64,000 bases of DNA. Source: Whitmania pigra. Taxonomy: Eukaryota; Annelida; Clitellata; Hirudinida; Haemopidae. Shown here piece after piece: positions 33,830 to 49,722 of the stretch. The stretch covers positions 1,837,501 through 1,901,500 of the forward strand of contig JAJTWR010000113.1 of the NCBI GenBank assembly GCA_021613335.1, given 5' to 3'. The translations under genes and the position numbers were made by a program. The notes beneath the pieces are model-generated. The model saw only the letters and a program-made list of their open reading frames with translations, was not told the DNA's origin and did not search any database. Position 1 is the first letter of the stretch; each line of letters opens with the position of its first letter.

Positions 33830-35820
33830 TTTGATACTTGTTCTGTGCCCTTGTTAGGATGAACCCTGGTAAGAACTCTTCAGCCTAGCCTCTCAAGGGA
33901 ACAGTGTATTCCCATACGTAATTTCACTCTCTGTTGTGATCCCTTGATTGATGGTGATATTTTAGGAAACTTTCATTTTGAACGAAATTTTATTATTTTG
34001 TTTGTTTGTTTTATTTTCTTTTTAGGTAAATAATAAAATAAGGTAAGTAAATTGAAATTTGACATTACAATTTATGGAACAGTTTTACAGATGGTGATGC
34101 AAAAGTAATGAAAAGTTCATGCAATTCCATCATTATTTAAAGTAACTCGGTTAAACCTTCCCAAAGTTGAAAGCTTAAATCACTTAGTTTTTGTTTCACA
34201 CGGTTCATATATTGCAAACTAAAAGACTTGATTTTAAGCATAACATTTTTACTCATAAATACTTTAGTTAGAACTGACAATCAAGAACAAGATTTTTTGC
34301 AAATTTTGGGACATGTTGCTCCATCTGAAAACAATAGCCAATGACTTTCAAATGTACTAATTGACCTTCATTACGTAACTAGGTTTTGCATTCACCGTTT
34401 GCAGCACGTGATTATTTTATGATAATTTGCAAATGAAAAATAAATGCAGTTTGTTGAATCCATTGCTTTAATGGTTCACACTTTTCAAAAAGATCAGCAT
34501 TTCATTCAAAACTGACTAATTGGCTCCAAAATGATTTGTTCGCAATAAAACAATTAACACATTTATGAGTTATAATCGTTTTATTAACTTCTTAATTCCA
34601 CCGCTAATTGATTTGTATTGTTTTCTTTTGATATCCTCTAATAAGATGTTGCAACTTGTTGTTGAGTTTGCTGATACAATCAACGATCGCTTGTTCTTGT
34701 GTGAATAAGTATCAGTGTTGTCCCGAAGAATCTACGATTGAATGGACGGATGCAAGGTAGATGGAGGAATGAATGGGTGTCAATTATTTACAATGTTTCC
34801 AATGTATCAATGAATCACCTTCTTTCAACTTGCAGACAATGGTCGCATTCAAACCGTGTTTTTATTTCCCTCCCCCTAAAATCGGAAAGCGTCGGCGTTT
34901 CTTCTGTTTGTGGACAATGACAATGATGATGATGACGATGATGATGACGACGACGACGACGATGATAATGATGATGATGACGATGACGATGACGATGACG
35001 ATGATTTCAGTTGTTTTAAAATAAGATATGGTTCAGAGCATAATAATAACAGGATTGAATATTCGCTATTAAATAACTTAGTTAATTGAATATTTATTCT
35101 AAGTATTACTGTTCAGTTATAATAACGAGGAAGTAGTAATTTTGTCGGCGTGCGACGCACGCGCATATATACATATATACATGTATATACATATATATAT
35201 ACAAACAGTGTGCGAATATTACCGGTAAATTCAGACGATGGAAATCAGTTTCAGTCCGATTACTGATGGTGTCGATGAATATTTTATCATAATTTAACGA
35301 CCTGCTGAATATTAATGAGACACATCAAGTCTCCATTATGCCTTTGATTGACATCTGCAGTGGGCATCAGTCGGTTGAACAAAGTTGATCGAGTTGCTAT
35401 GGATTTCATGCTTCTTTGGCAGATCACTTTGGACTTGTTTTTTTGATATTTTTTATGATTTTTCCTGGGAAAAAAATTTTCAAAGACTTTTATAACATCA
35501 AAAGAGGTTAGCGTTTTTGTGGTCACATTGTTTATACATCATTACATTTGTTAGTTTATTTAGCGGACAACTTTTCAGAAGAATTTAAAGTTTGATTTGA
35601 TCATCAGTGCATTTATTGCATCAAAGAATAAATGAAATTTAAATAGCTCTGCTTTACTATTCAATTTCAGGTGCATTTTATTTGAAGTGCATAAAATGAT
35701 GGTGATTATTAAATGTTTTACATTCTTTAACAAGCCAATAATTGTGTAAAATTAAACTCTTTAAATTATTGAAACACTTTTTTCATATATGCCGATAATT
35801 TATTCATTTTGCATATACAT
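33830..35820. other. Non-coding interval with GAT/GAC triplets and an alternating AT tract
   Basis: A (GAT/GAC)n array occupies about 34915-35007. An alternating purine-pyrimidine tract (GCGCATATATACATATATAC and onward) lies at about 35161-35203. Otherwise AT-rich with no recognisable exon. Confidence 0.45.
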
Positions 35821-35822
35821 AT

Positions 35823-36164
35823 ATTCATTCATTTATTTATTCATTCATTCATTCATTCATTCATTCATTCACAGCAGGTCCGTGATGCATCCCTTGCATC
35901 CTCCTTGTAGGAAGCCATCAAGACGACCTCTGTACTCTGCGTGTTGTTTCCAATTAATGCTTTTAAAAGACAACCTTTCATCCATCCATCAATCCATCCA
36001 TCCATGCATTCATTCATTTATTTATTCATTCATTCATTCATTCATTTATCCATCCATCCATCCATCCATCCATCCATCCATCCATCCATCCATCCATCCA
36101 TACATCCATCCATCCATCCATCCATCCATCCATCCATCCATCCATCCATCCATCCATCATCCAT

Positions 36165-36199
<35 letters not shown>

Positions 36200-36200
36200 A
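35823..36200 (+). repeat. (ATTC)n and (ATCC)n microsatellites
   Basis: ATTC units at 35823-35873 are followed by about 100 bp of unique sequence and then ATTC/ATTT units grading into a long (ATCC)n array at about 35980-36199. The resulting Ser-Ile-His-Pro reading frames are artefacts. Confidence 0.95.
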
Positions 36201-36618
36201 TCACAACTTATGAAATGAATGTTATTGCATTTCTAATAATTGTAAGCACTTCAATGTGTACACCAACGTTCGTAATAAAATTATATTTCACTAAAACCAA
36301 AAATCTATGCAATTCATAATTGTTTGTCATCAACTTTTAACAAATTTCAAAATTTCAAAAATAAATATTTATAAATTATTGTTGTTATTATTGTAATGTG
36401 GTAAATGTTATTTTTGATTTATTAAAGAAAACTTGTTAAAAGGGAACTTTAGCACCTCGTAATTTTAATATAATAATAATACAAACAACTTATCCGTCCA
36501 TTAACTCTTTCAAAAGTTGATCGATTGATTGATTGAATGATTTTGTCGGTTGCAATCGGTCTAGATTCAAGTTTAAATTTAAAGGACTATTTTAAATGAC
36601 AACGCCAATAACAATGAA

Positions 36619-36652
<34 letters not shown>

Positions 36653-37259
36653 TTATATAATAATATATATTATTATACAATATATTTGCTTCCAAGGAGT
36701 ACATCTTTATCTCAGACACCCCTGACCGAGTTGTTTATCAGTTGTTGGCGTCGTCTGAAAGTTGTTTATTTTATTAATGAAAATAACTCGCACAACTTAA
36801 GAGCTCCCAGTTTAATTACAAAACTTAAGTCTTACATTCGTTTAATTTAAAATTAATTAATTAATTATAACACATTTTTAACCAATAAATGTATTGTTTA
36901 ATGCTAGTCGTCGAAGCAGTTAGCTACTCTATATTTGAGTTATGCAACTTAGCATCATCATCATCATTATCATCGTCGTCGTTGTCATCGTCATCATCAT
37001 AAAGCTTATCCATCAAAACATCCCCAGGTAATCATTTTCAATAATGTCGCGCCACCATTGGTTTGTTGGGCAACCTTATCATCAGCATCAGATAATATTG
37101 TCATCATCATCATCATCAGATAATATTGCCATCATCATCATCATCATCGCAATCACCATCTTAGTCGTCATCATCATCACCATCCTTATATAATTATTAT
37201 CATCCATCAAAAGATCTTATCACCAAAGTGAGTGATGATTGTCTTTTGATTCTTTAAAC
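36201..37259. other. Non-coding interval with AAT and ATC microsatellites
   Basis: (AAT)n at about 36615-36650, and (ATC)n blocks at about 36952-37000 and 37077-37190, the latter with a duplicated AGATAATATTG(T/C)CATC segment. No coding evidence. Confidence 0.5.
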
Positions 37260-37327
37260 AAACTCATTAACTTATTAACTCATTAACTCATTAACTCATT
37301 AACTTATTAACTTATTAACTTATTAAA
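37260..37327 (+). repeat. Short 8-bp tandem array (TTAACTCA/TTAACTTA)
   Basis: About eight copies of an 8-bp unit alternating AACTCATT and AACTTATT. It is the near reverse complement of the unit in the large array at 37403-37908, so the two arrays face each other across about 75 bp. Confidence 0.9.
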
Positions 37328-37402
37328 CTCAAAGTATCCTAAGATAAGCTGCTTCATTTCAGAACTTAGAAACCTATGTTGACGCTATTGTCAACGTTAA
37401 TA

Positions 37403-37908
37403 GTAAATGAGTAAATGAGTAAATGAGTAAATGAGTAAATGAATAAATGAGTAAATGAGTAAATGAGTAAATGAGTAAATGAGTAAATGAGTAAATGAGT
37501 AAATGAGTAAATGAGTAAATGAGTAAATGAGTAAATGAGTAAATGAGTAAATGAGTAAATGAGTAAATGAGTAAATGAGTAAATGAGTAAATGAGTAAAT
37601 GAGTAAATGAGTAAATGAGTAAATGAGTAAATGAGTAAATGAGTAAATGAGTAAATGAGTAAATGAGTAAATGAGTAAATGAGTAAATGAGTAAATGAGT
37701 AAATGAGTAAATGAGTAAATGAGTAAATGAGTAAATGAGTAAATGAGTAAATGAGTAAATGAGTAAATGAGTAAATGAGTAAATGAGTAAATGAGTAAAT
37801 GAGTAAATGAGTAAATGAGTAAATGAGTAAATGAGTAAATGAGTAAATGAGTAAATGAGTAAATGAGTAAATGAGTAAATGAGTAAATGAGTAAACGAGT
37901 AAATGATT
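37403..37908 (+). repeat. Large homogeneous 8-bp satellite (AAATGAGT)n
   Basis: About 63 copies of an 8-bp unit with only a few substitutions (near 37441, and AAACGAGT near 37896). Because 8 is not a multiple of 3, the minus strand reads as an open frame repeating an 8-residue string (FTHLLIYS); this is not taken as a gene. Confidence 0.97.
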
Positions 37909-39940
37909 AATTCTTAAACAAATGAAAAACTTTAAAATGAAAAAAGTGAAACATTTCCACAAAACAAGAAGCGCAAGAAGCAGAGAATGTCCTGAGGGTG
38001 TTGAAATAATGAGAGATGTTATCACGTCTCATTCCAAGTGTTTCCTTTCATGGATTCAAAAGAAATGGGAGCCTCCATTTCAGCTTATATTTCAACTTAC
38101 AATGGTCGAACATACTCCAGCATGTGCTCGCTTTTGTTCACTCAAGCGTGGAAGGAGTGACCCGATCTCGGTGGCTGTTGCGGCATTGATATGCAAATGA
38201 AGTGGATTGCAATGATGATTGTTATTGCATGGTTCGTCATTAAATCCTTTAAGTTCTTTCATCTTCTGTTTCAACTGTTTGGTTCTTGTGGGAGTGGGTA
38301 ACTCGAGGAGATTGGGGAGCTTTTATTGGGGACTTTTGATGGTTTGTAAAGGGAATCATGACCTGTTAGTTTTATCCTTTCAACTTTAAGCCCTGGTGTG
38401 ACATTAACTATTAACTAACAACCTACTACTGTTATGTCACAGTATGCAGTCGCAAAACTTTCATTATTTTGCACAACTCAGTATTTATTATGAGTTGCTA
38501 ATAATTGTTAATATGCTCACTTAAAATTCATTTCTCGAAAGCAACTGATGCTTTAATGCGATTATGATGATGATCTGATGATCTCTAAACATTAAAATTC
38601 AATTTGTTCGCAAAGAGGAAATTATTCTAACCTTATTTCAAATACAATTCAACCTTTGAATCATGAGAAATTCTGAGAAAATACAATGTAATTATTAAAA
38701 ATAATAATAAATGTTTATTATTTATGAATTTTTAATTATTAAAGCAGCCTTCCTTTCATTCGATGACAGCATCCGTTAACAACCATTGAAGTGATAACAT
38801 TAACGAGATAACGACGAATTTATCAGACATTTCATCAAATATTCGCTTTGTAATTTACTTTATAATTTACTTTATAATTCACTTTATTATTCGCACGAAC
38901 GAAAATTCCCCCAGGGTAAATGATTTTCCATAAAAATGGGATACTGAAAGCGTGAATGAATGATAGGTGAATGAATGATAAGTGAATGAATGAGTGTTGA
39001 AAATGAGACTCTTCATAGAACTCGTGCATGTCAGCTTTTTGTAATCCTAATTTCAATCTCTGACACTATTCTCAACCTATTAAAGGTAAGATGGACTTCT
39101 AGGGTAAATTTAGGGAAGATTATCATCATTATCATCGTCATCGTCATCATCATCGACAACATTTCCAGTTAATTAGGGCAAGATTGCAAATACAATGAAT
39201 TCATTCCAATTGGAATTCAATTCCATTACAAGCACCTTGCAATGACGTGGAAGATAATAATAAATAATTGTGTTATCCAGATGCCAAATAGTTTCTTATA
39301 TGCAGCTGTTAAATAAAATTTGTCGAATGTAATTAAAAATAAAAAAAACCCATATTATTATTATTAGCAATAATAATAATTTAACAATGACACCATGACT
39401 GGTCTTACTGGATAGCATTATATCCATTGGATTCCCTCAATTAACCAATCAATGCTGTGCAGGAAGAACTAGTGATTATAATTAATGTCATTAATCTTAT
39501 ATCGTGACGGTTAATCCGAAATGGCGAACAACCACAACGGAGAAGCATTAAAAGGGCCTTAACAATAAAATAAATTAAAAGCATTTTTTGAAATATAAAA
39601 GATTTAATGAACAAAATTGTCACGTTAAGGTTTTTTGACTCTGCTGAGAGAATGTATTAATGCATGAAGCTCAGTTAACAATTAAACTTCGATATTAATT
39701 CTCAAACATTTGTTTTTGTTGCACAGGTTTTATGGTGCATTTATATTCGTAATTTGATGCAATTAAGTTCATATTTACTCGAAAGTTTAAATGATTTGTT
39801 CGTGATTCTGATGTCAATGAATGAATGAATGAATGAATGAGTGAATGGATGAACGGAAAAATTGATGAATGTATCCAAGGAGTTCCTTAAGCTGTAACTT
39901 CGATATTTTTCTATTGGTATCGGAAACATTATTTTGATTA
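37909..39940. other. Gene-poor interval with scattered short repeats
   Basis: A frame of 92 codons opens at 37922 in a patch of balanced composition, but no domain is seen. Small tandem runs: TAATTTACTTTA at about 38850-38890, AATGAATGATA-type at about 38955-38995, ATC triplets at about 39120-39155, and AATG units at about 39816-39845. An octamer ATGCAAAT occurs near 38190. Confidence 0.4.
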
Positions 39941-41876
<1,936 letters not shown>

Positions 41877-42075
41877 TTATTATTTGTTCTCTTAATTATA
41901 ATTTTATTATTGTTTTTTTAATTATAATTTTATTATTTGGTCTCTTAATTCTAATCTTAATTATTATTGTTCTCTTAATTACAATTTTATTATTGTTCTC
42001 TTAATTATAATTTTATTATTTGGTCTCTTAATTATAATCTTATTATTGTTCTCTTAATTATAATTTTATTATTGT
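41877..42075 (+). repeat. Degenerate minisatellite (TATTGTTCTCTTAATTATAATTTTAT-type unit)
   Basis: About seven imperfect copies of a 26-33 bp unit built on TCTCTTAATTATAATTTTAT with TTGTT or TTTGG spacers, about 210 bp upstream of the protocadherin start codon. Confidence 0.8.
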
Positions 42076-42286
42076 TCGATGTCTCGAGTGCTGTGTCAAG
42101 CCATCGGATACGTCTCTAGTCTTCATGGGAATCACGTTCATTTCCGAGAGTTAACAATTACGCCTACATATTGCATTCATTTGTTTAACCAAACGCTCTT
42201 AATTAAATTAAATACTAATTAAATTATGAACTCTTAAAAAAATTACCATTGAAATCACCGTTCAGAGTTCAAAATTAATTCCTCAG

Positions 42287-45200
42287 ATGCCACCAAATTA
42301 TTATTCGCTTCTCATCCTCTCTCTGACGGTTCAAATCCTGCCTTGTTCCTCGCGAACATTTTCAATCAACGAGGAAGCACCGTTAGGCACCAGCGTTGGG
42401 TTCATAGTCGACAGTCGCAACCAGGGATCTGCTTATCACTTGGAACCGAAAGATGGCCTGTTTAAGTTCAGTGAATCCAAAGCCACTCTCATCGTCACAA
42501 ACTCAACCATCGACAAGGAAGAACTTTGCCCTTTCGAGGTATGCTTTTTATTGCTCTTGTTTTTCTAACCAATTGGGTTATACCAACGATTTGATGGAAT
42601 AATTTCATTTTCGTCATTAATTTTCGATAATTTTTAAGTTTCAAGTTTTTTTTTTAACTTCATGCTAGTTTAGAAAGTTAAGTTTCGTGAACACCACTCG
42701 CATCCGAAACAAAATCGAAGTTTCCTTGCATGGAGCAACAAACACATTCCTGACGGTCGATTAGAGCTCTGAAATAAGTATTGATCATCAATGAGGCCTT
42801 AAATGTTAAGATATTCATCTGAATATTCACTATGAATATTTTATTTAACTTTTTGAGGAAATATATTAGGGTTTTCACATAAGTTGTTTGTAAAAGATTC
42901 ATTCAAATTCCACTCATTTTCAGTTTCAAAATCTTCGTTTCATGTTATTTTTGTAAAACTTCAAGAGGCAACATCTAAAGATTTTGGTTGCAAATGGTTT
43001 TTATTTCCAAAATAATTTCCACGAAAGTTTTTATTTTGGATTTCATCGCTCGTTATTTCGATTGAGATGTTTTCGAATCAAATAGGTTTAAAGAATTAAT
43101 TTCTTACATCCATATTACTAGTTATTTACCATTTATGCCTGACTTTACTTTAGAAGTGAAATCAATAATTTGAAAAATCAACATATCCGAATTAAAATCC
43201 GAATTCAGAAGTCTGCAGAGCTTGGATAGTTCTTCGAAAACCAGTTTTTCGAGTGCAATCCTGTTTGAAGGAGGGAAGATGTGCAATGAATGACAGAAAG
43301 CAGATGAAACGATTAATTGCGCTATAAAAACATAAACAAATAACTAATTTTGAATGGCAGACGATCACCTTGAAGAATCATTTATTTATCTATCTATTTA
43401 TTTATTTATTAAAGTTACTTTTCACGAATAATAAATTTATGCTAGTAATTCCTAAAATGTTGACGAAAACAAGAAATTCAAACAACAACGCCGGAGAAGT
43501 GTTCGATCGTAAATATTTCTTTAGGCATCGCTGTTGTCACTTGAAAAAAGGATGAGTTTCTCAAAATAGAAGTTGGACTACAAATAGACGCCATAAAACA
43601 TGTAAAACAAAAATCACGCCTTGTTCCTCCCAATAGGGCTCCATAAATTGTAAACATAATTTAAGAATTATTTCACTCTAATTAGTCTAAATTAAGGTAA
43701 ATTATGTATTCGTTGATCAAATAATATAAAAAGAAACTATCTCTCTAAATAGTGACTCAAGACAATGTTAAACTCTCTTCAATGCAGGAGAGGTGTAGGA
43801 GAGTGTATGACGTCATGACAGACTCCACCAATCAGAAGCATTTGACGAGGATCACTATCATCATCAACGACATCAACGACCACATCCCTGAATTTCCGTC
43901 CAATCTCGAACAGCCAATCGTCATTAGTATTCCAGAAACATTTAATCCGGGTTCAAAAGGTCACAGACTTCCAAACGCTGAGGATCCTGACCAGGGAAGC
44001 AACGGAAACATCACCTACTCGTTCGTGTCCTCCAAAACTTCGCCTGCGGCAATGGCCAAGTTTTCACTTGCCAAATACGTCATCGATGACGTCACCCACG
44101 TGCTCTCTCTCACGCTTAATGATAGGCTGGACAGGGAAACTGAGGATGTGAGTTATTTTACTTTTGGCGCCGAAGTTTGATTGGCTCCTGGTTAAATGTG
44201 CATGATGATGATGATGATGACGACGACGACGATGATGATGATAGTTGTAATATTATTAGTTGACTTTTACGGTCGGTAAACATAAAAGGTATTGTTTAAT
44301 AAAGTTTATTTGCTAAAATGTGCGACATTTAATGCTGCATGTTACAAAAACCTTGCAATTAAGAGAACACTTGCATTACATAAAACATTAATTTTGAGAA
44401 AACAATAAAAAACTCACTTAAGCATTGTCACAATTCAGGAATACAACCTGACAATCATGGCAGAGGACGGGGGCACTCCAAGAAGGTCATCCATCCTTCA
44501 GGTTAAAGTTCAAGTCCTTGACCACAACGACAACTCACCCCAGTTTGAGAGGTCGTATTATTCGGTGGACGTGAACGAAGATCTCAATGTAGGGGAGGAG
44601 ATCATTGTCTTGAGAGCCTCGGATGCTGACTACGGTGAAAATGCCAGGATTAAGTACTCTTGGAGTGACGACACAGCGAGAAGGTGGGAATAAATAGACA
44701 GGATTTAATGGAATTAAAGAGATTAGTCGGTAATTAAATTCAATGAGTTTCATAGGACATCATATTCTAAATTGTGGATAGTTTTCCGAAACTATTTGAT
44801 TTTGTGCGTTGTTTATTTAAATCATGACAATCACAAAACCATCTGAACGAAACAAAACATTTTCATGAGAATTTTAGATAGATTTTGAATTGTTTGAAAC
44901 TATAATATATTTCAAGATGTATTTAAAAAGTTCAATTTTTTTTATTAATTTTAAAAATATCTTTAAATTTCTCTCCGAAGCTATGGAAACCTCTTTTCCA
45001 TCGACTCCACTTCAGGTTCTGTGAAATTGAAATCAGGGTTGGATCGTGAGGAACAACCAACACTCCACTTGACTGCCATCGCTTCAGACTTTGGTACCGT
45101 TCTGTCCCTGTCCTCTCACGCCCTTCTCACTGTCAATGTCAGAGACGTCAACGACAATCCACCTTCCATCACCCTTAGGTCAACGAGTGGACAAGTCACT

Positions 45201-48158
45201 GATGAGCTGGAGGTTTGCATTTGTATTATCTATATATTTTCTATGTTTTGTTACTGTCTAAACGATTTTGAACACTCTAGTGAGTTCGACATATTAGTTT
45301 ATTTGTATTAACTTAAAAATAATAATAGTTTATTTGTGATAGCAACTTAATAATCGTATTAGTTTGTTTGTAGCAACAACTTATCAATCATATTAACTTC
45401 AACGCAGATCACGGAAAACTCATTGCCTGAAACGATATTGGGTAAATTATCAGTTTTCGATAAGGACCAGGGAAACAACGGCAGAGTGTCGTGCACAGTT
45501 TATCCTCCGATATTCTTCTTTCTTCCTTCCCCCAAAAGAATCAACACCGTTACCCCTTCGAGCGTAGAATACGACCTCCTCACAGGAGTTCCACTCGACA
45601 GGGAGAATAGCAGTCACTTCGACATCTCGATCACTTGCTCTGACGAGGGGAAGCCTCAGCTGAGAACCGACAAAATGGTCAAATTGAAAGTTCTTGACGT
45701 GAATGATAACACTCCAGTCTTTGAGAAAAATGTTTACAGAATGGAAGTCGACGAAAACACTCCAATTGGGACTAAAATATTTCAAATCAAAGTAAGCTTG
45801 ACGACATGTTTTTGCATAATGTGGACTTAATTAGCCAAATGATGTTACTCATGTTACAAACAATTGTACAGTTTTAGTTAAATCATTATAATGCATGTAG
45901 TGAAAATAGTAAAAATATCATTTCACTGTTGTAGGCAACCGATGCAGACGAAGGACTAAACGCGAAACTTACTTACAACCTCGAACCTCAACAGTCCAAG
46001 TGGAATGACATACTGAGAGTGGATGAGAATGGTGACGTCATCACGTTGAACACCATCAACTGCGAGGAGAACTCTCAAATGATGTTCATGGCACGTGCTT
46101 CGGACTCTGGAATACCCAGCAGAATTGCGGAGGCAGGAGTTGAAGTGACAGTAAGGGACAAAGATGAACATATTCCCATATTCGACAGAACCTCTTATGA
46201 GTTCTCGACGCATTCAAAGATCCCTGAGAACTTCCTCTTAGGACAGGTGAGAGCCATCGACGAAGATTGTTCTACGAGATTTGGAAAGGTCATTTACAGA
46301 CTGGAGGACACGTACAGAGAAACCGTTGAACATCTGCTGTACGTGGATAAAAACTCGGGGGAAATACGTTCCAGAGTTCCGTTGGATAAATCAAGAAATG
46401 TGAGGTTTTCCGTCCTTCCTGGTAATCCGTCTGGGCGGTGGTTTCCAGAGTCGAAAGTAGACGTTGTAATCAGATTGGTGGTGGAGGAATCATCGAGACC
46501 TCTCGTGGTGCCACCTATTTTCCACTTTCCAAATGACATCAACAATTCGGTAATTTTGATGGTGGGAAGTGATAACGGAACTGCCGTTTGCCAACTTCAA
46601 CTTACAAACAGCAGCATAGAAAGAGCAAGAAAAATGATGAGATCGGGAAGCAAAAATCTTTACAGGTTTGCAATTTTATCAGGCAACGAGGAAGGTCTAT
46701 TGAGTATAGACGAGTCAACTGGTTGGATAAAGACAACATCGGTTCTAAACTCTGCAGGGCAGTTGGTGCTCAATGTTTCCGCCTACAACCCAAACAACAA
46801 TCACGACCAAGCCACTTCCTTGCTTGTTGTTCAAGTCACCAAACACGATGCCATGCTATCCGATCAGAGTTCACTGGCTGCCACTATTTTGGACCACAGT
46901 GTCCTAATCGCAATCCTCCTTGCCTGTTCGGCTTTTCTTCTAATTTTCTGCATCACCGTCGTCGTCATCCGCTGTCACCTCTCGAAACGTAGGCGACGTC
47001 CGAGAAGGTACAACTGCCGTTTGGAAACCGTCAAAGCTGCCTCTAACGGCAGTCTGAACAAAGGAGCCTACTTAACTCCCGACTTAAACGCTTGCTCGAC
47101 TTTCAAGGATTTCGAACAGAATTCAGACACAGCAAGTTCGCTGCATAAGTTCAACAACAGATTCGTTTCGTTTAATGTCGACGATGACTTGTCATGCCAC
47201 ACAGCAGATCCAAGGATCGCCTGTCCTGTCAGTATTGATATTATTATAATAACGTTTTCAAATGAATATGCATTCAGTAATTTAATTTACGTTCCAGTTT
47301 AGAGATAACTGCTCTCTACATAAACCGTTCGTTCCGAGCGACTTTGACGAGATGAGCTACTTGAATGAGAGAGACTTCTACAACCTGCCAGTCTTCTCAA
47401 CTCAGACCACCAGTCTCTACAGCACACAGAAGTCCTTGCCAGATGAGAATCAGCTCAAGTCATTCAAACCACTGAGAGCCTCGCCCATAGACAGACCCCC
47501 GTCTTCCTCTTCTGGTCTTCGGCAGTTGAGTCCCACTTCCTTCTTCCCCATCACGTGCTCTGGTCACATGACCCCGTGCCAAGGCTCCTCTCTATCCGGT
47601 TTCAACTACATTAACAACAACTGCAGCTCAAAAGTTCGTATGTGACCGTATGCCGTTGTGTATGGGAATGTATAGAGCACTTGAGTCCAAATGAATAAGT
47701 ACAGAGCTGCAATTTTTCATCCACAAAATTATTTTAAAGTTTAATTTGAAATTTAAAAATGGAAAAGTAGTGAAATCGTTTGTGTCAAGACAATTAATTG
47801 ACTTTCTTTTTTTAATTTTTAATGGTTTGAAATTGTTATCTAAGTCTTTAAAACTTTAAATAAATAATTGACTATTTTAACTTATCGATGCAGTGGTTTG
47901 ATCGCTCTGCATACATTTTCAAATAAATGCATTTAGTTTTATAAATATGGCATTTTAAAATGTCCGTGGATGTGACTGCTACTGGGAGCCTCCTAATGAA
48001 ATCAAAATACATATTAATTAAATAATTAAATATTTTATGAATTTAAATGTATTATACTTACTAAACAATAGCAATGTTTCATTGCCTTTCCAGGATGTGT
48101 TCGGACACGCGAGAACCCCTTCAGCCATAACTGATCGCAGACAATCAGAGTCTCAAAG
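42287..48158 (+). CDS. Protocadherin-like cell-adhesion protein, six cadherin repeats and one TM segment
   Basis: Exons: 42287-42538, 43788-44147, 44439-44683, 44981-45212, 45408-45791, 45935-47227, 47298-about 47635 or 47645, and probably 48094-48158, with matching phases. The product is about 1,040 residues. A signal peptide (MPPNYYSLLILSLTVQILP) is followed by EC1 with FSINEEAPLGTSVG and the protocadherin-type IDKEELCPF motif. Calcium-binding linkers INDINDHIPEF, LDHNDNSPQF, VRDVNDNPPS, VLDVNDNTPVF and a weakened RDKDEHIPIF close EC1-EC5; a divergent EC6 follows. The TM helix is about residues 813-838 (IAILLACSAFLLIFCITVVV) with an RRRRPRR stop-transfer, then a Ser-rich cytoplasmic tail. 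The family mediates calcium-dependent homophilic adhesion at the cell surface. If the intron at 47228-47297 is retained, translation stops at 47302. The 3' exon choice is uncertain. Introns 1 and 2 contain only AT-rich sequence and GAT/GAC triplets (about 44203-44240). Confidence 0.88.
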
Positions 48159-49722
48159 TAAGAATAAAACCATTTCTTCAGCTAATGAATCTTTTGCAAA
48201 ATATCTTAATTTATTAAATTATTTGATGTTATTCCTAGTCAAATATTTAAGTAACACAAATGTTATATTAAGATGTAGGAACACATCTAATTATGAAAAA
48301 AACCTTTTTGTAATTCTAGTATGACAAGCACTGCATCACAGGAAGTGAAGAGTGTGCCTTGAATATATCACTTGATCGGCTTGATGCAAGTTGTTCCCCT
48401 TGGAAGCACCAAAGATCAGGGACTCAACTTATAAATCTCGTACAAAACCTCTCTTTATGCGCGTTTTCTTAGCATTAGCTTTCGAATGTTGGTAAATTTG
48501 ATTACTCAGAGACCGCACACATACTTGTGTATGTATTCATTATATTCACAGTTTGAACTTAACTTTAGTTTGTTATTTTATTTTAAAGTTCAAATAAAGA
48601 ATAGTTTTTATATGAAAGATATATTTTTATGTCTACAACTTATCAATGCCATCTGAAAGTTCGGTGACTTGGCAAACTTTGGCCCAAGGTAGCGAAATGA
48701 TTTTGTTTGAAGGAGTCATCTGTTAACAATTATCTGAGCACTTGTAAATCTTTCTCCAAGTTTCAGTCTATGTCTCAATTCTTAAAATAATGAATTCGAA
48801 CAATAATGAGATTAATTCCGAATTGCCTTCTGTTGACCACAAATTTTTACAATGGTCGACGTTAAGTATGTTCTGTTTGAGAATATTTGACTTGATTTGC
48901 GAAATTTTAATTATTTTGTTTTGTATTTTAGAATTTGTTTTGTTACTCTTTTCCTCTGTTTGTTTCATTTAAGTAAAATACTTAAAGATACAAATAATTT
49001 TCTGTTGATTTTAACGTTTATCAAAGTGAAAGAAATAAATGCATTTAAAATATATCCACACTTTGCAAGGAGAATTCACAAATGGCGTTACGTGAACCTT
49101 GATGTTAAAAACCTTGAAAACAAGAAGGCAGCCCCGGGAGAAATTCAGTCGTGAGAAAAAAGTCTAAAAAATTTTTAGTCACACATTAAAGAATTACATT
49201 ACACTGTCTAACTTTCTAAATTACACTAAATTATTTATTTGTTTAAGCATGTCTTTTGAGTGAACAAAAACAGCTTATTATTTTAAAGTTGAAAATTTTC
49301 ATTTTACCAAGCACCTTTTTACCTTCCGATTCAACTTATCGAAAGGTATTTTTTCTCAGTTGAATATATAGTTCTTACAAACTTTCCTTAAAAATCATTA
49401 AATCTTTTTTTTAGTAAGTTTTTGATGTAAAATGATTTTTGTTCGAAGTCATTGTTAAGTCACTGTTAACGTCCTACTTTATGCCTTTACGATTTACCTT
49501 CACGTTAATTTGGCAGAAGGGATGTTTATAATTATTTTGTAATTGGGCAGGGCATTTATTTAATTATGATTAATACAAAATATAATAATTTAAAATAATT
49601 ATTCGTTTTATTTGCTACATCTGCACTATCCACCATAATTGTTTGACATGTTTTTATTTCTAGCTAATCTAGTTATTAATAATCGTTAAAAGAAATTTCC
49701 CTATTTTTTCGAAGTTCGCAGT
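48159..49722. other. Protocadherin 3' region and AT-rich spacer
   Basis: A further acceptor near 48319 is followed by an open stretch to about 48470 that may be an alternative terminal exon. An AATAAA at 48593-48598 is a plausible polyadenylation signal. The rest is AT-rich with no gene recognised; the open frame at 48897-49154 has no recognisable domain. Confidence 0.4.

Noticed and set aside
35789..36319. Ser-Ile-His-Pro repeat protein
   Set aside because: Produced by (ATCC)n and (ATTC)n microsatellites.
37366..38025. 219-codon frame repeating FTHLLIYS
   Set aside because: An 8-bp DNA satellite read over 24-bp cycles; homogeneity is at the DNA level, with no start context or domain.
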